From Rhizobium sp. CCGE531 (GTDB lineage Bacteria > Pseudomonadota > Alphaproteobacteria > Rhizobiales > Rhizobiaceae), in assembly GCF_003627795.1 (NCBI RefSeq), contig NZ_CP032685.1:1054001-1118000 (forward strand): a stretch of DNA of 64,000 bases, given 5' to 3'. The translations under genes were made by a program, and so were the position numbers. How positions within the stretch are numbered: position 1 is the first letter of the stretch; every line of letters begins with the position of its first letter. Shown here piece by piece: positions 1-7,958 of the stretch. The notes below the pieces were generated by a model. It was not told the origin of the DNA and searched no databases. It was given only the letters and a program-made list of their open reading frames with translations.

Positions 1-92
1 TTCGTTCCGATCCCTGGGCCGATTTCAGGGCCGCCGCAGAGCCCTTGCGTCAATCGCAAGCAAAAGGCAAACGTGGCTCATGATCAAGCCTG

Positions 93-899
93 CTATCGCT
101 TCCTGGCGCCCTTCTCCTGCGAAAGGCTCTTTCGAAGCGCATCCATGATGCTGATGACATTGCTCGGCGCGGCTTCCTCCTCCACCTTCGCCTTGGTGGG
201 ACGCTTCCGGCCCTTCTTCTTGGAGGCGATAATCTCGAGCAGCTTCTCCTGGACGGGATCCGAGACCATGCCGGGATCCCATGGCTTCGTCCGTTCCTCT
301 ATGAGCTCCTCGACCAACTGCATCAGCTTGGTGTCCATCGATTTCGATCCGATATCGCCGAAATAATCCCGATCGTCACGCACCTCGTCGCCAAAGCGCA
401 AGGTCCAAAGCACGATCCCCTTGTCTCTCGGCTCCAGCATGACGGCGCGCTCGCGGCGATACATGACCAGCCGGGATATGCCGACCATGCGGCTCGCCGC
501 CATCGCGTCGCGGATGACGCAGTAAGCCTCCTCGCCGACGGGATCATCCGGCGTCAGATAATGCGGGGTATCGAACCATATCCATTCGAGGCTGTCGCGC
601 GGCACGAACATGTCGATATCGATCGTCCGCGTACTTTCCAGGGCGACCGCATCGAGCTCCTCGTCTTCGAGCATGACATAGTCATCCTCGCCACGCTCAT
701 AGCCCTTGACTTCATCGTCCTCATCCACCGCGTTGCCGGTGACGGAATCCACATATCGGCTGACGATGCGATTGCCTGTCTTCCTGTTGAGCGTATGGAA
801 ACGAACCTTCTCATTGTCGCTGGTTGCGGGCGCCATGGCGACAGGGCAGGTCACGAGCGACAGCTTGAGGTAGCCCTTCCAGAATGATCGCGGAGCCAT
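93..899 (-). CDS. ku: Ku protein, bacterial non-homologous end joining
   Basis: Bacterial Ku forms a homodimeric ring that binds double-strand DNA ends and recruits LigD for non-homologous end joining. The 268-aa protein starts APRSFWKGYLKLSLVTCPV, the usual Ku opening, and has the beta-barrel core followed by a basic C-terminal tail (KKKGRKRPTKAK) expected to contact DNA. The length is normal. I chose the ATG at 899 because GGAGG lies just upstream; a longer frame to 992 would run through the promoter. No ligD is nearby, so the ligase partner must be elsewhere. A perfect GGAAC-N16-CGTT promoter about 25 bp upstream predicts general-stress induction. Confidence 0.93.
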   Translation of the reverse strand: MAPRSFWKGYLKLSLVTCPVAMAPATSDNEKVRFHTLNRKTGNRIVSRYVDSVTGNAVDEDDEVKGYERGEDDYVMLEDEELDAVALESTRTIDIDMFVPRDSLEWIWFDTPHYLTPDDPVGEEAYCVIRDAMAASRMVGISRLVMYRRERAVMLEPRDKGIVLWTLRFGDEVRDDRDYFGDIGSKSMDTKLMQLVEELIEERTKPWDPGMVSDPVQEKLLEIIASKKKGRKRPTKAKVEEEAAPSNVISIMDALRKSLSQEKGARKR

Positions 900-927
900 G
901 AATTTTTCCTCCGATACGAGAAGGAGG

Positions 928-952
928 AACGGTCTTCGCCTTGCATGGTTCC
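928..952 (-). promoter_or_regulatory. EcfG-type promoter of ku
   Basis: On the minus strand GGAAC (952-948), 16 bases, then CGTT (931-928). This is the sigma-EcfG/RpoE2 consensus with exact spacing and leaves a leader of about 22 nt before the ku start. The same DNA read on the plus strand gives GGAAC (926-930), N16, GGTT (947-950), so the site may fire both ways. Confidence 0.75.
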
Positions 953-1054
953 GCTCGACCGGCTCATGGCTTCCGTCGCGGCTGAAAGGCAACTCGACCG
1001 GATAGGTAAGCTTGCCTATACTCCGATGCTCCGGATCGCTTCAAACCAGGGGCG

Positions 1055-1936
1055 ATGGATTGGCGGGAACAGCAAATCATGGATCAGCTCAACAGCGCCG
1101 CCACGACGCTCTTTTCCAGCAGGGAACGCGGCTGGAAGGGACTGGAGGCGAACTTCCTGCATCTCCGGGCTGGCCGCACCCATGTGCCTGGATCGCAGAC
1201 GCATCGGCTGGGCATTCACTTCGGGCGAGCCGTGAACGCATTTTGCCAATGCGATGGCCTGCAGCATCGCCGCCGACAGAAACACGGCGATATCGACATC
1301 GTTCCGGCGGAACTGGATGGCTGGTGGGAAGATGACCGCGACTGCACCATTCTGCGCCTGAATATTCACCCGGAACTCCTTCAGTCCGCCGCTCACGCGC
1401 TTGGCCGAAATCCCGGCACGCTTTCGCTGAAACCAAAATTCCAGCTTCGGGATGCCCGGCTGGAATCGATCGCCTGGGCGATCAAGACAGAGATCGAGGC
1501 AGCCGTACCGTCAGACCGGACCTATGCCGAGGCATTGGGGTTGGCTTTGGCAATTCGCCTTGTGGAAAGCGACGGGCAGGAAGCGACATACATTCCTGCG
1601 ACGGGCGTGGCGTTGACGAGCAAGCAAAGGCGCCGCCTGGCGGAATTTATCGAAGAGCATATCGACAAATCGCTGTCTCTCGCCGATCTGGCGGAGGTTG
1701 CCGGGCTCAGCGTATCGCATCTGAAGCCGCTCTTTCGCGCCACATTCGGGATGCCGGTTCATCAATATGTCCTGGCAAGCCGGGTCGAGCGTGCAAGATT
1801 GCTCATCCTGTCCGGCAACATGTCCCTTGCCCAGGTCGCGGCGGCGACCGGCTTTGCCCATCAGAGTCACATGAGCCATTGGATGCGTCGCATTCTGGGT
1901 CTCACCCCCGGAATGATAAACCGAATGCATTCCTAA
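1055..1936 (+). CDS. AraC family transcriptional regulator
   Basis: A 293-aa regulator with a divergent N-terminal sensing domain and a C-terminal AraC/XylS double helix-turn-helix (about residues 190-290). The second HTH has the family pattern LAQVAAATGFAHQSHMSHWMRRILGLTPG. The first contains SLADLAEVAGLSVSHLKPLFRATFGMPVHQYV. The effector is not predictable. Translation may start at 1055 or 1079; neither has a strong ribosome site. It precedes an NmrA-like gene on the same strand, a plausible but unproven target. The plus-strand reading of the ku promoter palindrome could transcribe it. Confidence 0.88.
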   Translation: MDWREQQIMDQLNSAATTLFSSRERGWKGLEANFLHLRAGRTHVPGSQTHRLGIHFGRAVNAFCQCDGLQHRRRQKHGDIDIVPAELDGWWEDDRDCTILRLNIHPELLQSAAHALGRNPGTLSLKPKFQLRDARLESIAWAIKTEIEAAVPSDRTYAEALGLALAIRLVESDGQEATYIPATGVALTSKQRRRLAEFIEEHIDKSLSLADLAEVAGLSVSHLKPLFRATFGMPVHQYVLASRVERARLLILSGNMSLAQVAAATGFAHQSHMSHWMRRILGLTPGMINRMHS

Positions 1937-2046
1937 ATCGCGTCGCGATCTCTCGGATTCGCTTCTGGCGCTTTAGGTCCTTGAATTTGTGCATGTCGTA
2001 GTCGCAAAACCGCTGCACACTTTTGCGTGACATGCTTTGGCGTCGA
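1934..2046 (-). repeat. Dispersed rhizobial palindromic repeat, copy A
   Basis: A 110-bp intergenic element whose core folds into a nested hairpin: GCATGTC (1991-1997) pairs with GACATGC (2029-2035) and CGCAAAA (2003-2009) with TTTTGCG (2021-2027). Read on the minus strand its core is AAAAGTGTGCAGCGGTTTT, shared with three other copies in this window at 25748, 29214 and 45481. It lies immediately after the AraC stop codon. Confidence 0.75.
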
Positions 2047-2139
2047 TTGTCGTCCGAACCTGCAACTGACCGTCCAAACATGTGCGATCCGGTGAGCACA
2101 GACGGATAGGCTGCAGGGATATCGACAGGAGAAGACCCC

Positions 2140-3012
2140 ATGCATGCAATTCTCGGTGCCGGCGGCAAGGTTGGCCGCACGACCATCGCCTCCCTACGCA
2201 AGGCCGACGTTCCGGTTCGCGCCATCTTGCGGGATCCCTCGAAAGCAAAGGAATTTTCCGAACTCGGCTGCGAAGTCGCCATGGCCGACGCGAGCGATCA
2301 TAAGGCTTTGACCGCCGCGTTCGATGGGGCGAGTGCCGTTCAAGTCATCTGTCCAGTCGATGTTCGCGCGCAGCATCCCCGCTTAAGCATGATGCAACTG
2401 ATCGAGTCAGTCGGTGTGGCCCTGGCCGCGGCCAAACCTCGAACCGTTCTCGCCATTTCCGACTATGGCGCACAACACAGTTCGGGAACCGGCGTCACCT
2501 TGATCTTTCACGCTTTGGAAATGCGTCTCCGAAAGCTGGATTCCAGGCTTATCCTTCTAAGATCGGCCGAGCACATGGAGAACTGGGCTCGTCTGGCAAA
2601 GGCCTCAGCCGAGAGCGGGCGGCTGCCGAGTTTCTACCATCCCTTGACCAAGGCTCTTCCGACGGTCTCAGCCTTCGACGTGGGCGCGGTCGCTGCCGAT
2701 CTGCTTCTGGACAAGACAGACGCAATCGAGAGAATTGTCCATGTCGAAGGGCCACGGCGCTATACGCCGGAAGATGTCGCCGCTGCCATAGCGTCTTTGA
2801 CGGGCCGCGACGTCATCGCTCGACCACTGCCCGAGGCCGACTGGCAGACAGCATTGCAACGAGCCGGCCTGTCCGAGGAATATGCGCAATTGCTCGTCGA
2901 ACTCTATATCGCCCACAATGCCGGCCGAATAGACGCGGAAGGCGGTGTTGGCGAGATACGTCGAGGGGCGACCGAAATGATCGACGTGTTGCGGCGACTT
3001 CTCAAGAGCTGA
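2140..3012 (+). CDS. NmrA-like NAD(P)-binding (atypical SDR) protein
   Basis: A 290-aa Rossmann-fold protein. The N-terminus AILGAGGKVGRTTIASL is the GxxGxxG dinucleotide site of NmrA/HSCARG-type atypical short-chain dehydrogenases, which act as redox sensors or as reductases such as quinone oxidoreductase 2. The family's usual catalytic Tyr-Lys pair is not obvious, fitting a sensor role or non-classical chemistry. AGGAGAAG sits 6-12 bp before the start. The gene is convergent with the efflux operon (16-bp gap). Substrate unknown. Confidence 0.82.
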   Translation: MHAILGAGGKVGRTTIASLRKADVPVRAILRDPSKAKEFSELGCEVAMADASDHKALTAAFDGASAVQVICPVDVRAQHPRLSMMQLIESVGVALAAAKPRTVLAISDYGAQHSSGTGVTLIFHALEMRLRKLDSRLILLRSAEHMENWARLAKASAESGRLPSFYHPLTKALPTVSAFDVGAVAADLLLDKTDAIERIVHVEGPRRYTPEDVAAAIASLTGRDVIARPLPEADWQTALQRAGLSEEYAQLLVELYIAHNAGRIDAEGGVGEIRRGATEMIDVLRRLLKS

Positions 3013-3027
3013 GAGCGTATATCGCTG

Positions 3028-4635
3028 TCAATGCGAACCGCCGCCGCCGCCTTCCTTGAGATCGACATTGCTGAGGATCAATGCAAGCGGAATGGCGCAA
3101 AGCACGATCAGCATCAGCACATGGAACACATCGATATAGGCGAGATAGCTCGCCTGGGTCTGCACCTGCTGCCCGATCCAGGCGGTCGCCTGCGCCTTCG
3201 CGTCTGCCACCGTCGCCCCCTTCTCGGCAAAATAGCGCGACATGGTCTGCAGCGTCTCCTGGTAGGCCGGCGAGGATGGCACGACATGCTCCACAAGGCG
3301 GCTCTGATGCCATTGCTCGCGATGGGCCAGGACGTTCGACGCGACACAGACGCCGATCGAACCGCCAATGTTGCGGGCCGCATTGATCATGGCGGACGCC
3401 TGGTTGGTCTGCTCCGGCTTGAGGCCGTAATAGGAAGCTGAGGTGATCGGGATGAAGATCAGCGGCAGACCAAGTCCGATATAGAGGCGCGACCAGACGA
3501 AGAAACCAAAGTTCAGGCCGGGATAGAGCCGCGTCAATTGCCACATGGACATGGCAATGATCGCAGCGCCGATGGCAATCAGATATTTCGGCTGAACCAA
3601 TGAATTCGCGCGCCCGGCGACGAACATCATGACCATGGTGACAAGCCCGCCCGGCGACAGGGCAAGTCCGGCCCAGGTCGCCGTGTATCCGTAGTTCTGC
3701 TGCACGACTTCGGGAATGAACTGCGTCGTCGCGATCAGGATGGCACCGGTCGCCATCATGACGATGAAGCAGGACCCGAACTGACGGGTGCCAAGCAACC
3801 ATCCGTCGATGATCGGGTTGGCTTTGGTCAGAACCCAGGGAATCGCGAGGAGAAATGCGAGCACGCATATGCCGGTCATCGCAATGATAAAGCCGGCGCC
3901 GAACCAATCGTCCGTCTGGCCTCGATCCAGCACGAGTTCCAGTGAGCCTAGAAAGGTCGCTACCAGCAGGAAGCCGACGAGATCGAAGCGGACTCTTTTT
4001 CGGCGAAACTCCTCGCGTATGCGCTTCGTCTGAGGCGTTTCCTTCAACAGCACATAGACAAGGGCAAAGGCGAAGACGCCGACGGGGCCGTTGATGAGAA
4101 AACACCAGTGCCAGGAAAGATTGTCCGAGAGATAGCCGCCTAATGTCGGCCCGATGACCGGCGCGACGACGACGGCCACGCCAAAAAGAGCGAAGGCCTG
4201 CCCGCGCTTTGCCGGCGGAAAGGCATCCGCGAGGATCGCCTGCGAGGTCGGCACCATGCCGCCGCCGGCAAAGCCCTGGATCATCCGGAACATCAGCAAT
4301 GTTTCCAGATTCCAGGATAGCCCGCACAGGACGGAAGCAATCGTGAAGGTCGCCAGGCATAGGAGATAGAACCTGCGACGGCCGAACCGCTCTGCAAAAT
4401 AGCTGCTGGCAACCAGCACGATCGCATTGGAGACGAGATAGGTGGTGACCACCCAGGAAGCCTGGTCGGAACTGACGGCCAGACCGCCGGAAATATAGCG
4501 CAACGCCACATTGGCAATCGTCGTATCGAGCACCTCCATGAAGGTCGCCAGCGACACCACGATGGCAATCAGCCACGGGTTGGTGCCTTGCGCGGAGGAC
4601 GCCCCTGCCCCGGCCGTTGCGCTTGCGCCGCTCAT
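3028..4635 (-). CDS. emrB: DHA2-family (EmrB/QacA) MFS multidrug exporter
   Basis: A 535-aa inner-membrane drug:proton antiporter with 14 predicted membrane segments, the DHA2 layout. Motif C-like GFAGGGMVPTSQAIL and RFGRRRFYLLCL (motif A) are present; the N-terminus SLATFMEVLDTTIANVAL is the family motif D1. Its partner adaptor ends one base upstream, so the two are translationally linked in an EmrA-EmrB module. An outer-membrane factor is not encoded nearby and would be supplied by a TolC-like protein. Substrate range cannot be read from sequence. Confidence 0.93.
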   Translation of the reverse strand: MSGASATAGAGASSAQGTNPWLIAIVVSLATFMEVLDTTIANVALRYISGGLAVSSDQASWVVTTYLVSNAIVLVASSYFAERFGRRRFYLLCLATFTIASVLCGLSWNLETLLMFRMIQGFAGGGMVPTSQAILADAFPPAKRGQAFALFGVAVVVAPVIGPTLGGYLSDNLSWHWCFLINGPVGVFAFALVYVLLKETPQTKRIREEFRRKRVRFDLVGFLLVATFLGSLELVLDRGQTDDWFGAGFIIAMTGICVLAFLLAIPWVLTKANPIIDGWLLGTRQFGSCFIVMMATGAILIATTQFIPEVVQQNYGYTATWAGLALSPGGLVTMVMMFVAGRANSLVQPKYLIAIGAAIIAMSMWQLTRLYPGLNFGFFVWSRLYIGLGLPLIFIPITSASYYGLKPEQTNQASAMINAARNIGGSIGVCVASNVLAHREQWHQSRLVEHVVPSSPAYQETLQTMSRYFAEKGATVADAKAQATAWIGQQVQTQASYLAYIDVFHVLMLIVLCAIPLALILSNVDLKEGGGGGSH

Positions 4636-4636
4636 G

Positions 4637-5776
4637 TCAGCTCCTCGGGCGCACCGTCACCGTCGGCACCACGGACATGCCGGGGCCGATGGCGACATCT
4701 GCGGGCCATTTGTCGACGATGATCTTGACCGGCACGCGCTGAGTGACCTTGACGTAGTTGCCGGTCGCATTCTCGGCCGGCAATAGAGAGAAGGCCGTTC
4801 CGGAGCCCGGCTGGACGGATGCTACCTTGCCGTGGAGCGTGTGATCCGGATAGGCATCGATCGTCAGGTCGACCGGCTGGCCCGGCCGCATGTCCGTCAG
4901 CTGCGTCTCCTTGAAGTTTGCCGTAATCCAGATTTCGTCGGGCACGAATGTCGAGATCGCCTGCCCAGCATCGATATATTGGCCCTTGGCGCCGGTGAGA
5001 CGGACAACGCGACCCAGCTGGGCTGCGGTGATCGTCGTATAGCTTAGATTCTGCTGTGCCTCTTCCGCCTGCGCTTGGGCCTGTTTCAGGCTGGCGAGCG
5101 CGCTGGATTTCTGGGCTTCCGACACGGTCTTGTTCTTCAATGCGGATGTCACACTCGCCTGCATCTGCGCAAGGCTTGCCTGATCCTGTTGCAGGGTCGA
5201 CGCTGCCTGCTGGACGGCCTGCACGCTGCCGGAACCGGTCTTGACCAATTGCTGCTGGCGATTGGATTCCTGCTGCGCATATTGGAGGGCTGCGGTGGCG
5301 GAATTCTGCTGCGCTCTGGCGACGTCGACAGAAGCGTCGGCCGCTTCGATCTGCGCGCCGGCGCTATCAACGGCCGCCTTGGCCACCTCCACCTGGCCAT
5401 TAGCCTGATCGAGCGCGATCTGATAGTCACGCGGCTCGATCCGCAAAATGACATCGCCGGCCTTGACATGCTGGTTGTCCGTTACGGGAACGTCCGCGAC
5501 ATAACCGGAAACCTTGGCGGCCACGGAAAAGCTGCGCGCGCCGACGAAAGCATCATCCGTCGACTCGTAAGGATAGAAATAGATCTTCCAGCCGAACCAT
5601 GCGGCGATAATCAGAGCCACCAGCACCACAATGCCGGAGAGGATCCAGAAGGGGTGACGACGGACGAATGAAGGCCGTTTTCCCTCCGAGACGTCGTTTT
5701 GACGATCGGCGGCAGCGGGCTGCTGTTTCGGCCGAGCCGGCTTGGTTTCCATGATATCGGGTTGATTGTCAGCCAT
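4637..5776 (-). CDS. emrA: EmrA/HlyD-type membrane fusion protein
   Basis: A 379-aa periplasmic adaptor: basic cytoplasmic N-terminus, one membrane segment (about residues 47-68, ILSGIVVLVALIIAAWFGWK), a biotinyl-lipoyl-like half motif (YVADVPVTDNQHVKAGDVIL), a long Gln/Ala-rich coiled coil (residues 120-245) and a beta-barrel domain. It links the downstream EmrB pump to an outer-membrane channel. AAAGG precedes the ATG by 8 bases. It is the first gene of the two-gene unit; no regulator is adjacent. Confidence 0.93.
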   Translation of the reverse strand: MADNQPDIMETKPARPKQQPAAADRQNDVSEGKRPSFVRRHPFWILSGIVVLVALIIAAWFGWKIYFYPYESTDDAFVGARSFSVAAKVSGYVADVPVTDNQHVKAGDVILRIEPRDYQIALDQANGQVEVAKAAVDSAGAQIEAADASVDVARAQQNSATAALQYAQQESNRQQQLVKTGSGSVQAVQQAASTLQQDQASLAQMQASVTSALKNKTVSEAQKSSALASLKQAQAQAEEAQQNLSYTTITAAQLGRVVRLTGAKGQYIDAGQAISTFVPDEIWITANFKETQLTDMRPGQPVDLTIDAYPDHTLHGKVASVQPGSGTAFSLLPAENATGNYVKVTQRVPVKIIVDKWPADVAIGPGMSVVPTVTVRPRS

Positions 5777-5838
5777 GACATGACCTTTGCTTGTTGTCGT
5801 GTGGGGTTCAGCTCCCGGTCAATCGGTTGAAACGATGG

Positions 5839-6489
5839 TCAATGCCGCAGAAAGCGCCGGATCTTTTTCAGGTCCCGAACGAAGGCGAGCCGGCTCTTCT
5901 CCTTTTCATCCTGTTCCCTGATCCGCAAAAGTGCCGAGGGGTGAATGGTCACGAGAACATCGGGCTTTCCCGAGGAATAGAGTATATGGCCACGGTCGCG
6001 CATGACCTTGACCTTCGAACCGAGCAGCGAGGATACCGCTGTCGCGCCGAGTGCGACGACCAGTTTGGGCTTCAGGAGCTCGAGTTCAGCCCCGAGCCAC
6101 CAGGCGCAACGCTGCACCTCTCCGGCATTGGGCCTTGCATGCAGGCGCTTCTTGCCGCGCATCTGGTATTTGAAATGCTTGACGGCGTTGGTGACGTAGC
6201 AGCGATCCCGATCCACGCCCGCCTCTTCGAGGCATTGATCGAGAAGCCGGCCCGCCGGTCCGACGAAAGGCCGCGCGGCCAAATCCTCCTTGTCGCCGGG
6301 CTGTTCGCCGACAAGCACGATATCGGCCACGTCGGGGCCTTCGCCGAAGACGAGATGGGTGGCATTGCGATAAAGATCGCACCGCGTGCATGAACGAGCA
6401 TCGTCGCGCAGCTCACCGAGGGTTTCTGCGTCCGCATGTTCATATGCCAGCGAGGGACCTGTACCGGCCAAAGGAAATCTATCGAGCAT
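5839..6489 (-). CDS. udgX: UdgX-type uracil-DNA glycosylase, Fe-S
   Basis: A 216-aa member of the Fe-S uracil-DNA glycosylase superfamily. Motif 1 reads GEQPGDKEDL, and the R-loop region KKRLHARP matches the KRRIH-type motif that marks UdgX, whose histidine forms a covalent bond with the abasic sugar after uracil excision. CTRCDLY and a later Cys fit the 4Fe-4S ligands; the C-terminal HPS motif (TIHPSALLR) is intact. I chose the ATG at 6489 because a GGAAC-N16-AGTT promoter at 6526-6550 would exclude the upstream ATG at 6552, although 6552 has the better Shine-Dalgarno (GGAGGG). The usual family length of about 210 aa agrees with 6489. Confidence 0.88.
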   Translation of the reverse strand: MLDRFPLAGTGPSLAYEHADAETLGELRDDARSCTRCDLYRNATHLVFGEGPDVADIVLVGEQPGDKEDLAARPFVGPAGRLLDQCLEEAGVDRDRCYVTNAVKHFKYQMRGKKRLHARPNAGEVQRCAWWLGAELELLKPKLVVALGATAVSSLLGSKVKVMRDRGHILYSSGKPDVLVTIHPSALLRIREQDEKEKSRLAFVRDLKKIRRFLRH

Positions 6490-6525
6490 TGGGGGCTCGC
6501 AATGGTTCCAGACTCTACGACGATC

Positions 6526-6550
6526 AACTAATCGCCGTTCTCTTTGTTCC
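6526..6550 (-). promoter_or_regulatory. EcfG-like promoter of udgX
   Basis: Minus strand GGAAC (6550-6546), N16, AGTT (6529-6526). One deviation from CGTT. Placed about 37 bp before the ATG at 6489. Confidence 0.42.
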
Positions 6551-6572
6551 ATGCTCGGATGCCCTCCGCAGG

Positions 6573-6597
6573 GGAACCCACTCCTTCGCTGCTCGTT
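6573..6597 (+). promoter_or_regulatory. EcfG-type promoter of the GSP17M-like gene
   Basis: GGAAC (6573-6577), N16, CGTT (6594-6597): perfect consensus and spacing, 35 bp before the start codon at 6633. Confidence 0.78.
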
Positions 6598-6632
6598 AGA
6601 ACGATGAAACAGTAAGAACGGAGGAACCCGCC

Positions 6633-6986
6633 ATGAACAGCGGCAGCAAAATAGGCTCCTTTGCGCTGAGCGCATTCTTCAACGACGAATATGATGCGGA
6701 GGCAGCGGCCCAGGCACTCATGGATGCCGGCATACCCAAGGACGCAATCACCATGACGCCGGGCAATCGACCGGATACGTCGCCGATCGATCATATGGGC
6801 TTTCTCGATGCGTTGACTGGAATCTTCTTTCACGAGGAACAGCGCGCCGCCTATGCGGCGGCTCTCGAACAAGGCGGAACGCTGGTTACCGTGCAGGAAA
6901 TGAACGAGGCGCAGCACAATATCGCCCTGCCGATCCTCGCCGAGAAGGGTCAGATCGACGTCAACGAACGAGAAGGCGACAGCTGA
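6633..6986 (+). CDS. General stress protein 17M-like small protein
   Basis: A 117-aa soluble protein. The central part (ALSAFFNDEYDAEAAAQALMDAGIPKDAITM, then a GGTLVTVQ strand) follows the pattern of the YflT/GSP17M 'heat-induced stress protein' domain: an alpha-beta unit in which a helix of paired Ala precedes a Gly-rich strand. Molecular function of the family is unknown. GGAGG is well placed before the ATG. Its perfect EcfG promoter makes it a probable core general-stress gene. Divergent from udgX. Confidence 0.75.
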   Translation: MNSGSKIGSFALSAFFNDEYDAEAAAQALMDAGIPKDAITMTPGNRPDTSPIDHMGFLDALTGIFFHEEQRAAYAAALEQGGTLVTVQEMNEAQHNIALPILAEKGQIDVNEREGDS

Positions 6987-7427
6987 TCCGTTTGCCTTGC
7001 CGTGCGGGAACAGCCGATAAGCGCGACGGTTCGGGACCGCTGGTAGACGGCGACCAGCCAAAAAAGGAATCCACGGCGGAAACGGAAATCCGCGACATGT
7101 TTGTGCCTAATCTGCATATTGACACTTTCAAGGTGAAGAGCAAGAATTTCCATTAGGTATTGCCGCACACATCCCGGCGTGCCGACCGGTGCTTGGAGTG
7201 GGGCTGCCCACAGGACATAGATGTTTTGCGGGCATTCGGTTCTCCCCCTCGGCAGGCGTCACCGACCGGCACTTGTGTTTCGGCCGATCGTGACCGGTTA
7301 CCAAGGCGGAGGAGAAATTCCGGATTTAAAAGGATGGTGGGTCGGCAATACAGTCTATAGCCGCCCACCTTCTAACCTGGAGAGCAAAGTTCGTTATGCG
7401 GGGTTGGACGCTTTTCTTAACGCCGAA
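6987..7427. other. Intergenic stretch without a supported gene
   Basis: About 440 bp. Frames open here (for example 7221-7565 on the plus strand) have no ribosome site, no family resemblance, and the longest overlaps the SnoaL gene in antisense. I see no promoter consensus or strong hairpin. Confidence 0.6.
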
Positions 7428-7829
7428 CTACCGGGATGTAGGCACCTTATTGAACATATACCGCGCGATCTTCCAATCACCGCCATCCTTTCTGAATACG
7501 AACAGCTCCCGATTCTCTTCGGAATGGGATTCGTTCGTCTGCAATACGGTGAACCGCACCTGTGAATGCGATCTCGCGAATGCGTAGTCTTCGCTGACCA
7601 CTATCTCGTCGATGTCGATTTTGGGTTCGAGCTTGATCATACCGAAGCCGTGATCGAAGAAAGCCCTGAGTTGCTCCGCTCCCTCCACCGTCGGGGCGTC
7701 CACTCCCATCAGCACGGCATCAAGGGTAAACAACGGGAGCACCATCTCGGTTTTCGATTGATTCAGTGCGTCGATATATTTTTCGATGACCTGCTCGATC
7801 TGGGTTTTGTCTGTATGGTTCTGTGACAT
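7428..7829 (-). CDS. SnoaL-like/NTF2-fold protein (SgcJ/EcaC type)
   Basis: A 133-aa protein of the cone-shaped NTF2-like fold. It has the N-terminal helix IEQVIEKYIDALNQSKTEMVLPLFTLDAVLMG, the central repeated beta hairpins, and an ending FRKDGGDWKIARYMFN, all typical of SgcJ/EcaC and DUF4440-like proteins. Members are small enzymes or ligand binders; no catalytic assignment is possible here. It is divergent from a LysR gene with a 129-bp shared control region, the classic arrangement of a LysR regulator and its target. Confidence 0.82.
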   Translation of the reverse strand: MSQNHTDKTQIEQVIEKYIDALNQSKTEMVLPLFTLDAVLMGVDAPTVEGAEQLRAFFDHGFGMIKLEPKIDIDEIVVSEDYAFARSHSQVRFTVLQTNESHSEENRELFVFRKDGGDWKIARYMFNKVPTSR

Positions 7830-7923
7830 GCGGTTTTCCTTACATTTCGTTTTCTGATCTGGAACGAGTGCTAGAAATAGACCGCCATGTGCAGGTGGAT
7901 TAGCCCGTATATTTCGATTATAT

Positions 7924-7941
7924 TATCCGCTTTGTCGGATA
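7924..7941. promoter_or_regulatory. Dyad in the LysR/SnoaL control region
   Basis: TATCCG (7924-7929) and CGGATA (7936-7941) form a perfect 6-bp inverted repeat with a 6-bp spacer. It sits 18 bp before the GTG chosen for lysR and is a candidate regulator box. Confidence 0.4.
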
Positions 7942-7958
7942 GTGAATGGGAGCGGCCT

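Noticed and set aside
44..60. CTTGCG-TCAAT-CGCAAG hairpin as the ku terminator
   Set aside because: No T-run on either side; short stem common by chance in GC-rich DNA.
7221..7565. 114-codon plus-strand frame
   Set aside because: Partly antisense to the SnoaL gene, no ribosome site, no family.
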